Part shown: one piece after another, positions 16,493-26,141 of the stretch
Position numbering within the stretch: position 1 is the stretch's first letter
Layout of the letters: every line of letters begins with the position of its first letter
Source: an uncultured Treponema sp.
GTDB taxonomy: Bacteria; Spirochaetota; Spirochaetia; Treponematales; Treponemataceae
NCBI GenBank assembly: GCA_934691925.1
Contig: CAKUTI010000015.1
Location: 1-40,214, forward strand
DNA length: 40,214 nt
Direction: 5' to 3'
Notes under the pieces: model-generated
The model's input: the letters and a program-made list of their open reading frames with translations, nothing else
What the model was told of the DNA's origin: nothing
Databases searched by the model: none
Made by a program: the position numbers and the translations under genes

Positions 16493-17626
16493 ATGCTGGA
16501 AGAACTTAAAGAACCGATTAACACGCTTAAAAAAGATATACACGATGTTTGGGACAAGCTGGACGCGCCTGCAATTGACAAGAAAATTGCCGAGGCTGAG
16601 GCTTTGACGGCGGCTCCGGGATTTTGGGACGACACTGAAAAAGCCCAGAAAACGATGAACGACATAAAATCGCTGAAAAACCGCGTTGAGCCGTGGCGAG
16701 AACTAGTCGCTAAAATCGACGACATTGAGACTCTTTACGATTTGGCTCTTGAGGGCGGAGACGATTCTCTTGAAAGTGAAATCAGAGAGGAGCTTGCTTC
16801 TTGCCAGAAAAAATTTGAAGAGCAGAGCATTTTGAATCTTCTTTCGGGCGAGGCTGACAAAAACGGCGCTTTTTTGACGATTCACGCTGGAGCCGGCGGA
16901 ACTGAGGCTTGCGACTGGGCTTATATGCTTTCGAGAATGTATATCAGATGGGCAGAGCGGCACGGATTTAAGCTTCAGACAGTTGATTTGCAGGAAGACG
17001 AGGGCGGAATCAAGTCAACGACGATTCAGATTGAAGGCGATTATGTCTACGGGCATTTGAAAGGCGAGGCGGGCGTTCACCGCTTGGTCAGAATAAGTCC
17101 TTTTGACGCGAATGCGAGACGCCACACTTCATTCTCTTCTGTCTTTGTTTTTCCGATTCTTGACGACACGATTGAAGTCAATATCCGTCCGGAAGACTTG
17201 CGTGTTGACACTTACCGCTCGGGCGGAAAGGGCGGCCAGCACGTGAACAAGACGGATTCTGCTGTTCGCTTTACTCATATTCCTACTGGAATTGTCGTTC
17301 AGTGCGACTCTGAACGCTCGCAGATTATGAACCGCCAGACTTGTATGAATCTTCTCCGCGCGAAACTTTACGCTTATTACGAAGAGAAAAAGAAAAAGGA
17401 AAACGAGAAATTCGCGGGCGAGAAAAAAGACATCTCATGGGGAAACCAGATTCGCTCGTATGTTTTCCAGCCTTACACGATGGTCAAGGACAACCGCACA
17501 AAGTATTCGGCAGGAGATATTCAGTCTGTAATGGACGGAGATATTGACCAGTTCATCGATTCTTACTTGCAGGCCCAGTGGAAAGGCTTGCCTTTGGACA
17601 GCGGAAGCGACGAAGAAGAAGTGTAA
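16493..17626 (+). CDS. prfB: Peptide chain release factor 2
   Basis: 377 residues. The RF2 tripeptide anticodon SPF is at 202-204 (RISPFDANARRHTSF), which distinguishes it from RF1 (PxT). The peptidyl-hydrolysis motif GGQ is at 247-249 in RSGGKGGQHVNKTDSAVR. RF2 reads UAA and UGA stop codons on the ribosome. The reading frame is continuous from the ATG: the programmed +1 frameshift with an in-frame UGA near codon 26, used by many bacteria for autoregulation, is absent. GGAG lies six bases upstream of the ATG. The gene heads a long co-directional run ending at clpC. Confidence 0.97.
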   Translation: MLEELKEPINTLKKDIHDVWDKLDAPAIDKKIAEAEALTAAPGFWDDTEKAQKTMNDIKSLKNRVEPWRELVAKIDDIETLYDLALEGGDDSLESEIREELASCQKKFEEQSILNLLSGEADKNGAFLTIHAGAGGTEACDWAYMLSRMYIRWAERHGFKLQTVDLQEDEGGIKSTTIQIEGDYVYGHLKGEAGVHRLVRISPFDANARRHTSFSSVFVFPILDDTIEVNIRPEDLRVDTYRSGGKGGQHVNKTDSAVRFTHIPTGIVVQCDSERSQIMNRQTCMNLLRAKLYAYYEEKKKKENEKFAGEKKDISWGNQIRSYVFQPYTMVKDNRTKYSAGDIQSVMDGDIDQFIDSYLQAQWKGLPLDSGSDEEEV

Positions 17627-17633
17627 TTGAGAA

Positions 17634-19739
17634 TTGAAAAAAATCCGGCTTGCTTTTCTGATTTTGATTTTTTTCTGCGCTGTCTCATTTTGCGCCGGCG
17701 AAGCGGCCACAAGCTCCAGCTCATCTTCAAGTTCAAGCGGATGGACACTTGCGGCTGTTGAATTCAATTTTAGCCAGACAAAAAACCGCACGGAAAGCTC
17801 GTCAGAAGCGGCGAAAGTTCTTCCCCAGCTGATTCTCGAGCGAATTTCGTCAGGAGCGATAAGGCAAGTTCCCGAATCTGAAATTTTAGACAGAAAATTG
17901 AAGGATTTGCAGACCGAGCGTCTTGCGCTTTTTCTGCAGCTTTCAAAAGAAAATCAGGCGCGCGACGCGCTTGTTCTCACAACGGCTGACAACAAAAAAC
18001 TTCGGAAGCTGATAAAGGCCGAGGACGAGAAAATCGCGGAAATTGAAAAGCAGATAAAAGAGAATCTTGAAAACGCTGAAAAAGAAATAGCTGAATCTGA
18101 AAAAAATGCTGAATCGGCAAAATTTCCGGGAAAAAATGAAAATTCGGTTGGTGCAGTTTCTTCTGATGAATCTGTGGAATCTGAAAATCTTTCTGGCGGC
18201 GGACTTCCTGGCGAATCCGAAACTTCTGAATATAATGAAAACGCTGGAACAGCTGGCGAAAAAAATGGAAAAGGATTTTTTGGCGGATTTTTACATCCTT
18301 TTGAGCTGCCTTTTTTCAGAAAAAATGAGAACGGCAAAATCGTTCAGGAAAGCGTTGTTTTGTACAAGTCTGACGCTAGCGCGCTTTTTAAGCCGTCTGA
18401 TAAGGCTTTGGAAGACGGATTTTCAAGCTGGGCTTTTGAGTCGGAAGTTTCCGCGCAGAAAATAAACGGGCTTTTAAGCGGGAAAATCACTTCTTACGGC
18501 GAATATTGCTCAGTTACGGCGGAGCTTCGAACTTATCCAGGCGCGAAAGTCATGGGAACTGTCACCGAAGTCGGAATGTTTAGCGAGCTTGTTCCGCTTG
18601 CAAACAGAATTGCTGCCGGAATGTCGGCGAAAATTTCAAACACTCTTCCTGTCAGAATTGAATTCGACATTGTTCCAAGAGAAGCCGCGGACGATTCAGT
18701 AATCACGATTGATGGAGTTGTGCAGACGCTTCTTTCAAAGGCGAGAGGAGGACACGATTTTGAGAACAGCGTTCTTGTGAATGCCGGAATCCACCGGATT
18801 GTGATTGAAAGCAAAAATTACGAGACAATGTCTCTTTCGTACAGTTTTTCAAACGGAAGCATTTTCACGGTGAAAGCCGAGCTTGCGCCAAAAGTCGAGA
18901 ACAAAATCGATATCAGGCTGAAAAAATACAAGGACGGAATTTTCTACGCGAACGGACTTGATTCGGCTAAAGTCTCAAAAAATAATCCTTACGGAACTCT
19001 TTCTGTGAACGGAAAGCCCTCTCTTGCAATGTTCAAGGCGGTTTCGGATTTTGAGCCGCAAGTTCTTGACGGAAATCTTGAAGATTCAAATGATTTCGAT
19101 TCAAAATCAGTTTCATCTGCGAAAACTTCAAAAAATCAAAAGAATGAGGACGGCGTGGCTTTTATCCAGATTCCTGCAAATTCCGCGTTTGACGGAGTTT
19201 ATCTTGTTGCGAATGCGAAGCCTTACGACCGCGAGAAAAATATCGACCATCGCCGGCGCGTTATGTACTTGGCCTACACAGGCTTAATCTGCTCGCTTCC
19301 CTGGACTTTCTACAATCTTGGAAATTTTACGGCGGAAAACAACGCTTATTCTCAGGGCGACTCGCGGACTTCTTACAGCAACGTGCATGACTGGCAGAAA
19401 AAAAGCTATATCTCGCTTGGAGTTACAGCGGCTTTTGGCGTATGGACGGTTTTTGAGCTTGTGCGCTATCTTTACGCGGCTGACAAAGTTCTTCCTGTAA
19501 AGGCGAAAATCGACAAGAAATCATCGAAAATCCTTCGGCAAATTGAAGAAAATGAAACGCTCGAAAATTCGCTTCTGAGTCCTGTGATTGAAACGCTCGA
19601 GCCTCTTGAATTTTCTGGCTCATCTGAATCTTTTGAATCAGAAAAATCAGAATCCGATGGGAATCAAAATCCTGAAAATCTTGGAGATGAAAATAAAATC
19701 GAAAAAGAAAATGAAAACGGAGTTTTGTCTGAAAATTGA
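17634..19739 (+). CDS. Envelope protein with signal peptide, coiled coil and PEGA-like region
   Basis: 701 residues from a TTG start at 17634, seven bases after prfB; the start is chosen because a signal peptide (KKIRLAFLILIFFCAVSFCAG) begins there. A charged coiled-coil segment (about 80-155, DNKKLRKLIKAEDEKIAEIE) is followed by a Glu/Ser/Asn linker. Residues about 335-420 look like a PEGA-type beta domain (TIDGVVQTLLSKARG ... NAGIHRIVIESKNYETMSLS). Two hydrophobic segments near the C-terminus (about 543-562 and 593-613) may anchor it in the inner membrane. The last ~70 residues are again Ser/Glu/Lys rich. A periplasmic or membrane-bound structural role is possible; no named family is recognised. 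Confidence 0.65.
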   Translation: MKKIRLAFLILIFFCAVSFCAGEAATSSSSSSSSSGWTLAAVEFNFSQTKNRTESSSEAAKVLPQLILERISSGAIRQVPESEILDRKLKDLQTERLALFLQLSKENQARDALVLTTADNKKLRKLIKAEDEKIAEIEKQIKENLENAEKEIAESEKNAESAKFPGKNENSVGAVSSDESVESENLSGGGLPGESETSEYNENAGTAGEKNGKGFFGGFLHPFELPFFRKNENGKIVQESVVLYKSDASALFKPSDKALEDGFSSWAFESEVSAQKINGLLSGKITSYGEYCSVTAELRTYPGAKVMGTVTEVGMFSELVPLANRIAAGMSAKISNTLPVRIEFDIVPREAADDSVITIDGVVQTLLSKARGGHDFENSVLVNAGIHRIVIESKNYETMSLSYSFSNGSIFTVKAELAPKVENKIDIRLKKYKDGIFYANGLDSAKVSKNNPYGTLSVNGKPSLAMFKAVSDFEPQVLDGNLEDSNDFDSKSVSSAKTSKNQKNEDGVAFIQIPANSAFDGVYLVANAKPYDREKNIDHRRRVMYLAYTGLICSLPWTFYNLGNFTAENNAYSQGDSRTSYSNVHDWQKKSYISLGVTAAFGVWTVFELVRYLYAADKVLPVKAKIDKKSSKILRQIEENETLENSLLSPVIETLEPLEFSGSSESFESEKSESDGNQNPENLGDENKIEKENENGVLSEN

Positions 19740-19826
19740 TTTACAATCAGAAAAAAAATTCCAATTAGCCGGAAATCATAACCGAAAACGATAAAAACGC
19801 GATAAAAATAAAAATGGAGAATTGCA

Positions 19827-20693
19827 ATGGCGAAAATTTCTTTTGCGGAAAAACTGAAAAATCTTTTTAAGTCGAGCAAAATCGGCTCTGAATTCTTTGA
19901 AAATCTCACTGATATTCTTGTTGAAGGCGACATCGGGGCAAAAATGGCTTTTGAAATCACCGACGAGCTTGAGGAATATTGCAGAAAAAATAAAATCTCG
20001 TCGGAAGATGAGGTGAAAAATCTCCTGAAAGAGCGGCTTTTGCAGTACGCGAAAGAAATTTCACTTCCTGTTGAAAAAGGCAAGTTGAATCTTTTTATGC
20101 TTTTGGGCGTGAACGGAGTCGGAAAAACGACGACGGCGGCGAAAATTGCGAATCTTTACAAAAACTCTGGCGAAAAAGTGATTCTTGCCGCAAGCGACAC
20201 TTTCCGGGCTGCGGCTGAGGAGCAGCTTGAAATGCATGGAACGCGGCTTGGAATTCGGGTTGTGGCGCATCAGCACGGAAGCGACCCAAGCTCGGTTGTT
20301 TTTGACGCGACTGAGGCGTGCAAGGCTGACGGCGGCGGACTTGTGATTGCCGACACTGCGGGCCGTCTTCACAACAAGGAAAATCTCGTGCGCGAGCTTC
20401 AAAAAATCGACAGAATCGCGCGGGAAAAGTCAGATGAAGGGTGCTACAAAAAAATTCTCGTGATTGACGGAACAACTGGCCAGAACGCGGTTCGGCAGGC
20501 GGAAGTTTTCAACGAGGCGGTGGGCGTGGACGCGATTGTAATCACAAAATACGACTCGACTGCGAAAGGCGGAATGATTTTTACGATTGGAAAAACGCTC
20601 GGAATTCCTGTCGCTTATGTCTGCACTGGCGAGCATTACGAAAATATTCAGCCGTTTGACGCAAAAAAATATGTTGACGACTTTGTTGACTAA
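19827..20693 (+). CDS. ftsY: Signal recognition particle receptor FtsY
   Basis: 288 residues. N-domain helices (about 1-80) are followed by the G domain: G1 GVNGVGKT (94-101), DTFRAAAEEQL (124-134), G3 DTAGRLHNK (176-184), the FtsY-typical TTGQNA (216-221), and G4 TKYD (240-243) with STAKGG after it, where most homologues have TKLDGTAKGG. FtsY is the GTPase receptor that docks ribosome-SRP complexes at the membrane. The acidic A domain of enterobacterial FtsY is missing, as in many short FtsY proteins. GGAG lies upstream of the ATG. It is placed between two secreted-protein genes and ahead of lolCDE. Confidence 0.95.
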   Translation: MAKISFAEKLKNLFKSSKIGSEFFENLTDILVEGDIGAKMAFEITDELEEYCRKNKISSEDEVKNLLKERLLQYAKEISLPVEKGKLNLFMLLGVNGVGKTTTAAKIANLYKNSGEKVILAASDTFRAAAEEQLEMHGTRLGIRVVAHQHGSDPSSVVFDATEACKADGGGLVIADTAGRLHNKENLVRELQKIDRIAREKSDEGCYKKILVIDGTTGQNAVRQAEVFNEAVGVDAIVITKYDSTAKGGMIFTIGKTLGIPVAYVCTGEHYENIQPFDAKKYVDDFVD

Positions 20694-20703
20694 AATTTAA
20701 AAA

Positions 20704-22182
20704 TTGAAAAAAAAATTTTTCTTTGCCGCATTTTTATTTTTCTCTTTTTTTTGTTTTGCGGAGCAGACGCCGCTTCAGAATCTTTTTTTTGACGCGGTGA
20801 AATTTTCTATAAAAGAAATTCCTTCAAAGTCCGGCACGGAAAAACTGATAAAAAATCTTGTGAAAGCGAATGAAAAAAACGTGAAATTCTTTTATTTGCG
20901 AAAAATCGCTGCTTTTGACAAAAATCTCAGTCTCGTTTCGATGAATGTTGCCGAATTCTTGAATCGAGAGCGGCTCGGCGAAACCGATTGTCTTTATGAC
21001 GAAAATGATTCTTACACTTTTTTTGAGACCGAAACTTTTGCTGATGAAAAATCTGAAATCTTGAAAAAAAATTCTGGCGACTGGATTGAGCAGGCGATTG
21101 CTCTTTCAAAAATGCCTTCAAAATCAGAAAATCCGAATGAAAAAAATGAAAACAGCGGAAAAAATCTTCTTGAGTTGCTTGAGCAAGGCGACAGCCGCGG
21201 TCTGAAAATCAGCGGAACTGAAAATCAGAACGAAAAAGAGAATCCTGATGAGGAAAACATCTCTGAAAATGAAAAGCCATCTTTTTCTTATGCTAGAAAA
21301 GACGGAACTTTGCGGAGATTTTTTTATGACGGCGAAGGAATGAGCGCGAATGTTTTAGACGGAAATCTTTATATTACAAGAACTTATGGAAACGAGACAT
21401 TCAGAAAATGTTTTGATTCAAAATATCGGCTTTTCCGAGAGGAAAAATTTAGTTTTGGCTCGAATCTAAAAAACACGAAACTTCTTGCTATAAAAAGCTA
21501 CGATTATATAGAAGATTCTTCTGTTCCAATTTCGATGACGGAAACGCAGTTTGACAAAAATATCGAAATTGAGACTCAATACAATGCGGCGGGGCTTGCT
21601 GAAAAAGTGAAGACGAGATATTGGGAAGAGGAGCAGGCTACAGCAGTCGCGGAACGCGGGACGAGCGGAGCGGGAAGCGGGGAAAAAAGCAAAGGAAACG
21701 GAACTTTTTCGAAAACCAAAAATCTGAAATCTGAATCAAAAAATCTTGGAAATGAAATCGCCAATGAAAAACAAGGCGAAAATGTGAATTCCGAAAAAAA
21801 TGGAAAGAAATTTTTTGACGACAAGCTTGAAATTTATCTTTACGATGAAAAAAACAGAGTCTGTGAGTATGAGCTTACAACTTGGAGTTACCGGAAAAAT
21901 CTTTTGGGGCGGACTGTTGTTGATTCTTTGAATACAAAATATGAATATTCTTATCATGATTCGGCGGAAGACGGCGGCGAGGGCTTGATTCCTGCGGACT
22001 ACAAATATTTTGAGAACGGCGAGCTTCGCATGGAGCGAGTTTATTCAGCTCCTGACGATTATTCTGAGAAGCTCGTTTTTTCAAGCGGGCTTTACGTTGA
22101 AACTTTTTACAAAGACGGTGTAAAAAAACGCGAAATAATATATGCTAACGGCAAAGAATCAAGGAGACGCGAGTTTGAGTAA
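20704..22182 (+). CDS. Secreted protein of unknown function with antitoxin-like/YD-like beta repeats
   Basis: 492 residues from a TTG at 20704, ten bases after the ftsY stop; the frame begins with a strong signal peptide (KKKFFFAAFLFFSFFCFAEQ). A Glu/Asn/Lys linker covers about 140-195. The second half is beta-rich with repeating patterns such as GTLRRFFYDGEGMSANVLDG, ETQFDKNIEIETQYNAAGLA, LEIYLYDEKNRVCEYEL and KYFENGELRMERVYS, which resemble short YD- or MORN-like repeats. A G+C-rich in-frame stretch at 21640-21700 encodes a Gly/Ala/Ser segment that interrupts the repeats. The end overlaps the lolC start by eight bases. Function is unknown; placement before lolCDE fits an envelope role. Confidence 0.65.
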   Translation: MKKKFFFAAFLFFSFFCFAEQTPLQNLFFDAVKFSIKEIPSKSGTEKLIKNLVKANEKNVKFFYLRKIAAFDKNLSLVSMNVAEFLNRERLGETDCLYDENDSYTFFETETFADEKSEILKKNSGDWIEQAIALSKMPSKSENPNEKNENSGKNLLELLEQGDSRGLKISGTENQNEKENPDEENISENEKPSFSYARKDGTLRRFFYDGEGMSANVLDGNLYITRTYGNETFRKCFDSKYRLFREEKFSFGSNLKNTKLLAIKSYDYIEDSSVPISMTETQFDKNIEIETQYNAAGLAEKVKTRYWEEEQATAVAERGTSGAGSGEKSKGNGTFSKTKNLKSESKNLGNEIANEKQGENVNSEKNGKKFFDDKLEIYLYDEKNRVCEYELTTWSYRKNLLGRTVVDSLNTKYEYSYHDSAEDGGEGLIPADYKYFENGELRMERVYSAPDDYSEKLVFSSGLYVETFYKDGVKKREIIYANGKESRRREFE

Positions 22183-23572
22183 GTTTTTCAAGGCGAAAGA
22201 TTTTTTCAAGGGCTTTGGCTGGGTTCACTTTGTTTCAAGAAGATTTTCGCGCGTTGACAGAAAAGGAAGCTCGGCGGTTACAACGCGGCTCGCTTCTCTC
22301 GGAATCTGCTTCGGCGTTATGACTTTAATCACTGTAATCAGTGTGATGAACGGTTTTCAGCGGAGCTTTATCGACGCGATTTTGGAAGTAAGCTCGTATC
22401 ACGTCAGAATCTCAAATCTGAATAATATTGAAAACGGAAATCTTCCTGAAAACGAAAAAAAATCAGAAATCGGCAAAAATTCTGAGAATGAAAAAAAATC
22501 GGAGAACGAAAATCTTGCAAGACTGAATTCCTTTCTAAAAAATGAAAAATCCGTTGTGAATTTTTTCCCGTTTTACGAGGCTGAGTCTCTTGTTCTCGGG
22601 CGGAACGGAAACGAGACGGCGGCTTTAATCCGCGCAGTTTCTCCTGAAATCTACGAAACGGATTCTGGATTTAAAAAGGAACTTGAAATTTTAGGCGGAA
22701 ATTTTGACCTTTCTTCCCCTGACTCAATTGTTGTCGGCTCGGAAATGGCGAGAAAACTCGGCACGCGCCTTGGAAGCAAGATAAATCTTTATGCACTTTC
22801 CGGCGGAAACGATGTTGACTTGTTCTCGTCTGACAGAATTTTCACCGTGACAGGAATTTTCCACACTGGCTACGCTGAAATCAATGCGGCTTACGCTTTT
22901 GTGAGCCTTGAAAGCGGTGAAAAATATTTTGGAAAAAACGCGGCTTTGACTTACGGAATCAAAATTGAAAATCCCGACAGCAGCGTGCGAATCGCAGCGA
23001 AAATCAAGAAGAATTTTCCGGAGCTTGAAGTCCAGCCGTGGCGCGACTACAACAGCTCGTTTTTTGGCGCGCTCCGCGTTGAGAAAAATATGCTTATGCT
23101 GCTCGTCTTTTTGATTTTTGTGGTTGTGGCAATAAATATTTTCAACGGAATGAGGCGGATGGTCTACGAGAGAAAAGAGGAAATCAGCGTTTTGAACGCG
23201 TTTGGCGCGAAGCCTTCTAAAATCCAGTCGATTTTTGTGATGCAGGGATTTTTGACTGGCGTTTACGGAGCTGTTCCCGGTCTTGTTCTGGGGCTTTTCC
23301 TTTCAGTGAACATGAAAAATATTTTTACGGCTCTTTCAAAAATCACTTATGTTTTCAATCTCTTTTTTGCGATGCTTTTTTCTCCTGAGACTGCCGATTT
23401 TGTGCGCGAGAACACGATGTTCCGCGTCTATTCGAATATTCCTCCAAGAATCTTTTTGGGCGAAGTGCTTTTGATAACTGTTTTTGGAATTTTTTCTTCG
23501 CTTCTTGCAAGCCTTGCCGCTAGCAGAAGTGTCTTGAAACTTTCTGTTGCGGAGGTTATGCGCGATGAGTAG
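22175..23572 (+). CDS. lolC: LolC/LolE-type lipoprotein-releasing permease
   Basis: 465 residues from a TTG at 22175, chosen because AAGGAG sits eight bases upstream; an ATG at 22142 has no such site. The protein has one N-terminal transmembrane helix (about 35-60, with SSAVTTRLASLGICFGVMTL), a large periplasmic domain, and three C-terminal helices with the FtsX/MacB-type permease segment (NGMRRMVYERKEEISVLNAFGAK). The ABC complex LolCDE extracts lipoproteins from the inner membrane. The periplasmic domain has a ~35-residue Glu/Asn/Lys insertion (about 85-120). The stop overlaps the lolD start (ATGAGTAG), indicating translational coupling. Confidence 0.88.
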   Translation: MSKFFKAKDFFKGFGWVHFVSRRFSRVDRKGSSAVTTRLASLGICFGVMTLITVISVMNGFQRSFIDAILEVSSYHVRISNLNNIENGNLPENEKKSEIGKNSENEKKSENENLARLNSFLKNEKSVVNFFPFYEAESLVLGRNGNETAALIRAVSPEIYETDSGFKKELEILGGNFDLSSPDSIVVGSEMARKLGTRLGSKINLYALSGGNDVDLFSSDRIFTVTGIFHTGYAEINAAYAFVSLESGEKYFGKNAALTYGIKIENPDSSVRIAAKIKKNFPELEVQPWRDYNSSFFGALRVEKNMLMLLVFLIFVVVAINIFNGMRRMVYERKEEISVLNAFGAKPSKIQSIFVMQGFLTGVYGAVPGLVLGLFLSVNMKNIFTALSKITYVFNLFFAMLFSPETADFVRENTMFRVYSNIPPRIFLGEVLLITVFGIFSSLLASLAASRSVLKLSVAEVMRDE

Positions 23573-24272
23573 CGAAATCATAACGATTGAGAATCTTGAG
23601 AAAACTTACAGGACCGAAAGCGAGACTCTCACAATCCTAAAAAATTTGAGTCTTCACGTGCAGGCTGGAACGAAGGTTTCGATTGTCGGGCAGAGCGGAA
23701 GCGGAAAAAGCACTTTCTTGAACATTGTCGGCGGCTTGGACTCGGCGACTTCTGGAACTGTGAAATGCGGAAATTATGTTCTTTCAAATCTTGATGAAAA
23801 ATCGCTTGCAAGCTACCGCTCGTCATTTTTGGGGCTGATTTTTCAGTTTCACTATCTTTTGAAGGATTTTACGGCTCTTGAAAATGTTTTTTTGCCTGCT
23901 TATATGGCCGGAGCAAAAAAAAGCGCGGCAAAGGAAAAGGCGGAGCAGCTTTTGCGTGATGTGGGGCTTTCAGAAAGAATGAATCATCTTCCGTCGCAGC
24001 TTTCAGGCGGAGAAAGGCAGCGGGTTGCGGTTGCGAGAAGCCTTATAAACGATCCAGAGCTGATTCTCGCGGACGAGCCGACTGGAAATCTTGATCCGGC
24101 GAATTCAAAAATGATTGGCGAGCTTTTGTTCTCGATGGTTGACAAATATCATAAGACGCTTTTGCTTGTCACTCATGATATGAAAATCGCGAAAAACGCC
24201 GACATTTGCTATTCGATTCAAAATGGAAAGCTCGTCGAGACAAAAATCTTCGAAAGTCAGGTGGCAAAATGA
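23565..24272 (+). CDS. lolD: Lipoprotein-releasing system ATPase LolD
   Basis: 235 residues from the ATG at 23565, which overlaps the lolC stop and has GGAGG nine bases upstream. Walker A GQSGSGKS is at 42-49, the signature LSGGE at 146-150 in [16 protein letters not shown], Walker B LILADEP with Asp170/Glu171, then TGNLDP and the switch histidine in VTHD. The family is the LolD/MacB-type ATPase group; flanking permeases on both sides identify it as LolD rather than a generic MacB. It energises lipoprotein release from the inner membrane. The stop codon overlaps the lolE start (ATGA). Confidence 0.92.
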   Translation: MSSEIITIENLEKTYRTESETLTILKNLSLHVQAGTKVSIVGQSGSGKSTFLNIVGGLDSATSGTVKCGNYVLSNLDEKSLASYRSSFLGLIFQFHYLLKDFTALENVFLPAYMAGAKKSAAKEKAEQLLRDVGLSERMNHLPSQLSGGERQRVAVARSLINDPELILADEPTGNLDPANSKMIGELLFSMVDKYHKTLLLVTHDMKIAKNADICYSIQNGKLVETKIFESQVAK

Positions 24273-25591
24273 AACTTGCTTCGTCGTTCTTGTTCGCTTC
24301 AAGGCTTTTGTTCCCTCGCACTGGCAAAAAATCTAATGCGCGGAAAAGCCTTATCGGCGCGTGCTTGTGCATTGGAATCAGCCTTGTTCCTCTCGTTGTT
24401 GTGATGACGGTTTCAAACGGAATGATTCAAGGAATCACAGAGCGGATAATCGGGCTTTCGACTTCGCACATTCAGATTGATTTTTATGACTCAGGCGAGC
24501 TTATTTCTGACCCGGAATATTTTTCTGAAGTTTCACAAATCGCGTCTTGCGTTGACGGCGTTAAAAACGTCTATCCTGAAATTCAGGGAATCGGGCTTGC
24601 CTCGTCGTTAAAAGGAAGAACAGGAGCTTCAATCCGGGCGGTCAAAAAAGATTCCTTTGAGAAAAATCCTGCGTTCAAGAAATATTTTGACGTTGTTTTT
24701 GGCGTTCCGGACTTGTCATCAAAAAATTCCGTTGTCTTGTGCAAAAAGCTCGCTTCTGACTTGGGCGCGGACGTTGGAAAAACAATACGTCTTATCACAA
24801 CAAAGAAAATTTCAGGCGGAAAAACTGTGCCGAAAATCACGCCGCTGAAAGTCTCGGCTGTTGTGTCGAGCGGCTATCAGGAGCTTGACGCGCTTTGGCT
24901 TTTTGTTTCGCTTGAAACTGGAATCGATGTGATGTCGTCTTCTTCAAGCCAGGTGATTCTTGGAATTGAGACTGAGAACGCTTTTGGCGCGGAGCTTGAA
25001 AAAACTTACCGAAATCTTTCGTCGTTCAGAGATTCGGGAAAAATCTACAAGTGGAACCAGCTGAACACTTCGCAGTTTGAAAACTACGCTTCAACACAGA
25101 TTATGCTTGTCTTCATAATGATGCTGATTGTGCTTGTGGCTTCGGTGAATATTTCGAGTGCGCTTGTAATGCTCGTGATTGAGCGGAAAAAGGAGATTGC
25201 AATCATAAAAAGTCTTGGAGGAACTTCTGACGGAATCGCTTTTTCCTTTATTCTGACGGGATTTTTTACAGGACTTGCAGGCGTTCTTGCCGGAATTCCA
25301 GCCGGGCTTTTGTGCGCTGTGAATTTCAATCCTTTGATGAGCGCTGTTGAGAAGGCTGTGAATCTTCTTGTCCATTTTTGGAATATGATTTTTTCTGACG
25401 GAAGTTCTGCGGAAAACTCTGTTCATCTTCTTGACCCGGCATTTTATCTTCAGAATGTGCCGCTTTCAATTCCGCTCGGCCAGCTTTTTATTGTCGCAAG
25501 CGGCACTTTGATATTATCTTTATTCGTGAGCGCAATTCCTGCGTTGAAAGCCGGAAAAGAAAAACCAATCGAGACGCTGAAAAAAATCTGA
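24269..25591 (+). CDS. lolE: LolE/LolC-type lipoprotein-releasing permease (second subunit)
   Basis: 440 residues from the ATG at 24269, overlapping the lolD stop as ATGA, with AGGTGG upstream. One N-terminal helix (about 28-50, SLIGACLCIGISLVPLVVVM), a periplasmic domain and three C-terminal helices with the typical NISSALVMLVIERKKEIAIIKSLGG junction. It is distinct in sequence from the first permease, so the transporter is probably a LolC-LolE heterodimer with a LolD dimer. Assignment of C and E names to the two permeases is by order only. The start at 24206 in the longer open frame lies inside lolD and is rejected. Confidence 0.88.
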   Translation: MKLASSFLFASRLLFPRTGKKSNARKSLIGACLCIGISLVPLVVVMTVSNGMIQGITERIIGLSTSHIQIDFYDSGELISDPEYFSEVSQIASCVDGVKNVYPEIQGIGLASSLKGRTGASIRAVKKDSFEKNPAFKKYFDVVFGVPDLSSKNSVVLCKKLASDLGADVGKTIRLITTKKISGGKTVPKITPLKVSAVVSSGYQELDALWLFVSLETGIDVMSSSSSQVILGIETENAFGAELEKTYRNLSSFRDSGKIYKWNQLNTSQFENYASTQIMLVFIMMLIVLVASVNISSALVMLVIERKKEIAIIKSLGGTSDGIAFSFILTGFFTGLAGVLAGIPAGLLCAVNFNPLMSAVEKAVNLLVHFWNMIFSDGSSAENSVHLLDPAFYLQNVPLSIPLGQLFIVASGTLILSLFVSAIPALKAGKEKPIETLKKI

Positions 25592-25628
25592 GATTATGAT
25601 AGAATCTTTTGGAAAATAGGATACAGAA

Positions 25629-26141
25629 ATGATTTGTGATTTGTGCGGAGAACGCGAAGCCATTCTTTTTATTGAACAGGCGAATGAAAATACAAAACGG
25701 AAACTTAACTTGTGCTATGAGTGCGCGCGCGCCTACGGAGTTTCGCCGGACTCAAAGACAATCGGACGCTCGCTTGCGGTTCTTTTTGAGTCTCTTTTGA
25801 AAAAAAAGGACTTGAATCCGGACGAGCAGAAACTTTGCCCGGTCTGCGGAACAAGCCTTGCAGAGATAAAGCTTACGCGGCGAGTCGGCTGCCCTGAATG
25901 TTACTCAATCTTCAAGAACGAGATTTCAGAAATCTTCAAAAAAATCGGCGTTACAGGACGTTACACAGGAACAATGCCGAAGCGGCTTAAAAATTTCCAT
26001 TCGGTTTTGAACGACAGAATCGTGCTGAAATCAAAACTTGAAGAGTCAATAAAAAATGAAGACTACGAAAAAGCGGCGATTTATAGGGATTATCTTAAAG
26101 CTCTTGAAAAATCTCCTGTCTCGGGAGGCGCAAATGAGTGA
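25629..26141 (+). CDS. mcsA: McsA, zinc-binding activator of McsB
   Basis: 170 residues. Four CxxC pairs are visible: CDLC at 3-6, CYEC, CPVC and CPEC, the zinc sites of McsA. The C-terminus carries a UVR motif (SKLEESIKNEDYEKAAIYRDYLK). In Bacillus McsA binds and activates the protein arginine kinase McsB and links it to ClpC. AGGA precedes the ATG by nine bases and the gene lies 37 bases after lolE. Its stop codon overlaps the mcsB start (ATGAGTGA). All metal ligands are retained, which contrasts with the degraded active site of its partner. Confidence 0.92.
   Translation: MICDLCGEREAILFIEQANENTKRKLNLCYECARAYGVSPDSKTIGRSLAVLFESLLKKKDLNPDEQKLCPVCGTSLAEIKLTRRVGCPECYSIFKNEISEIFKKIGVTGRYTGTMPKRLKNFHSVLNDRIVLKSKLEESIKNEDYEKAAIYRDYLKALEKSPVSGGANE

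Noticed and set aside
16493..16590. Programmed +1 frameshift site in prfB
   Set aside because: The reading frame is continuous from the ATG through the SPF and GGQ motifs, with no in-frame TGA.
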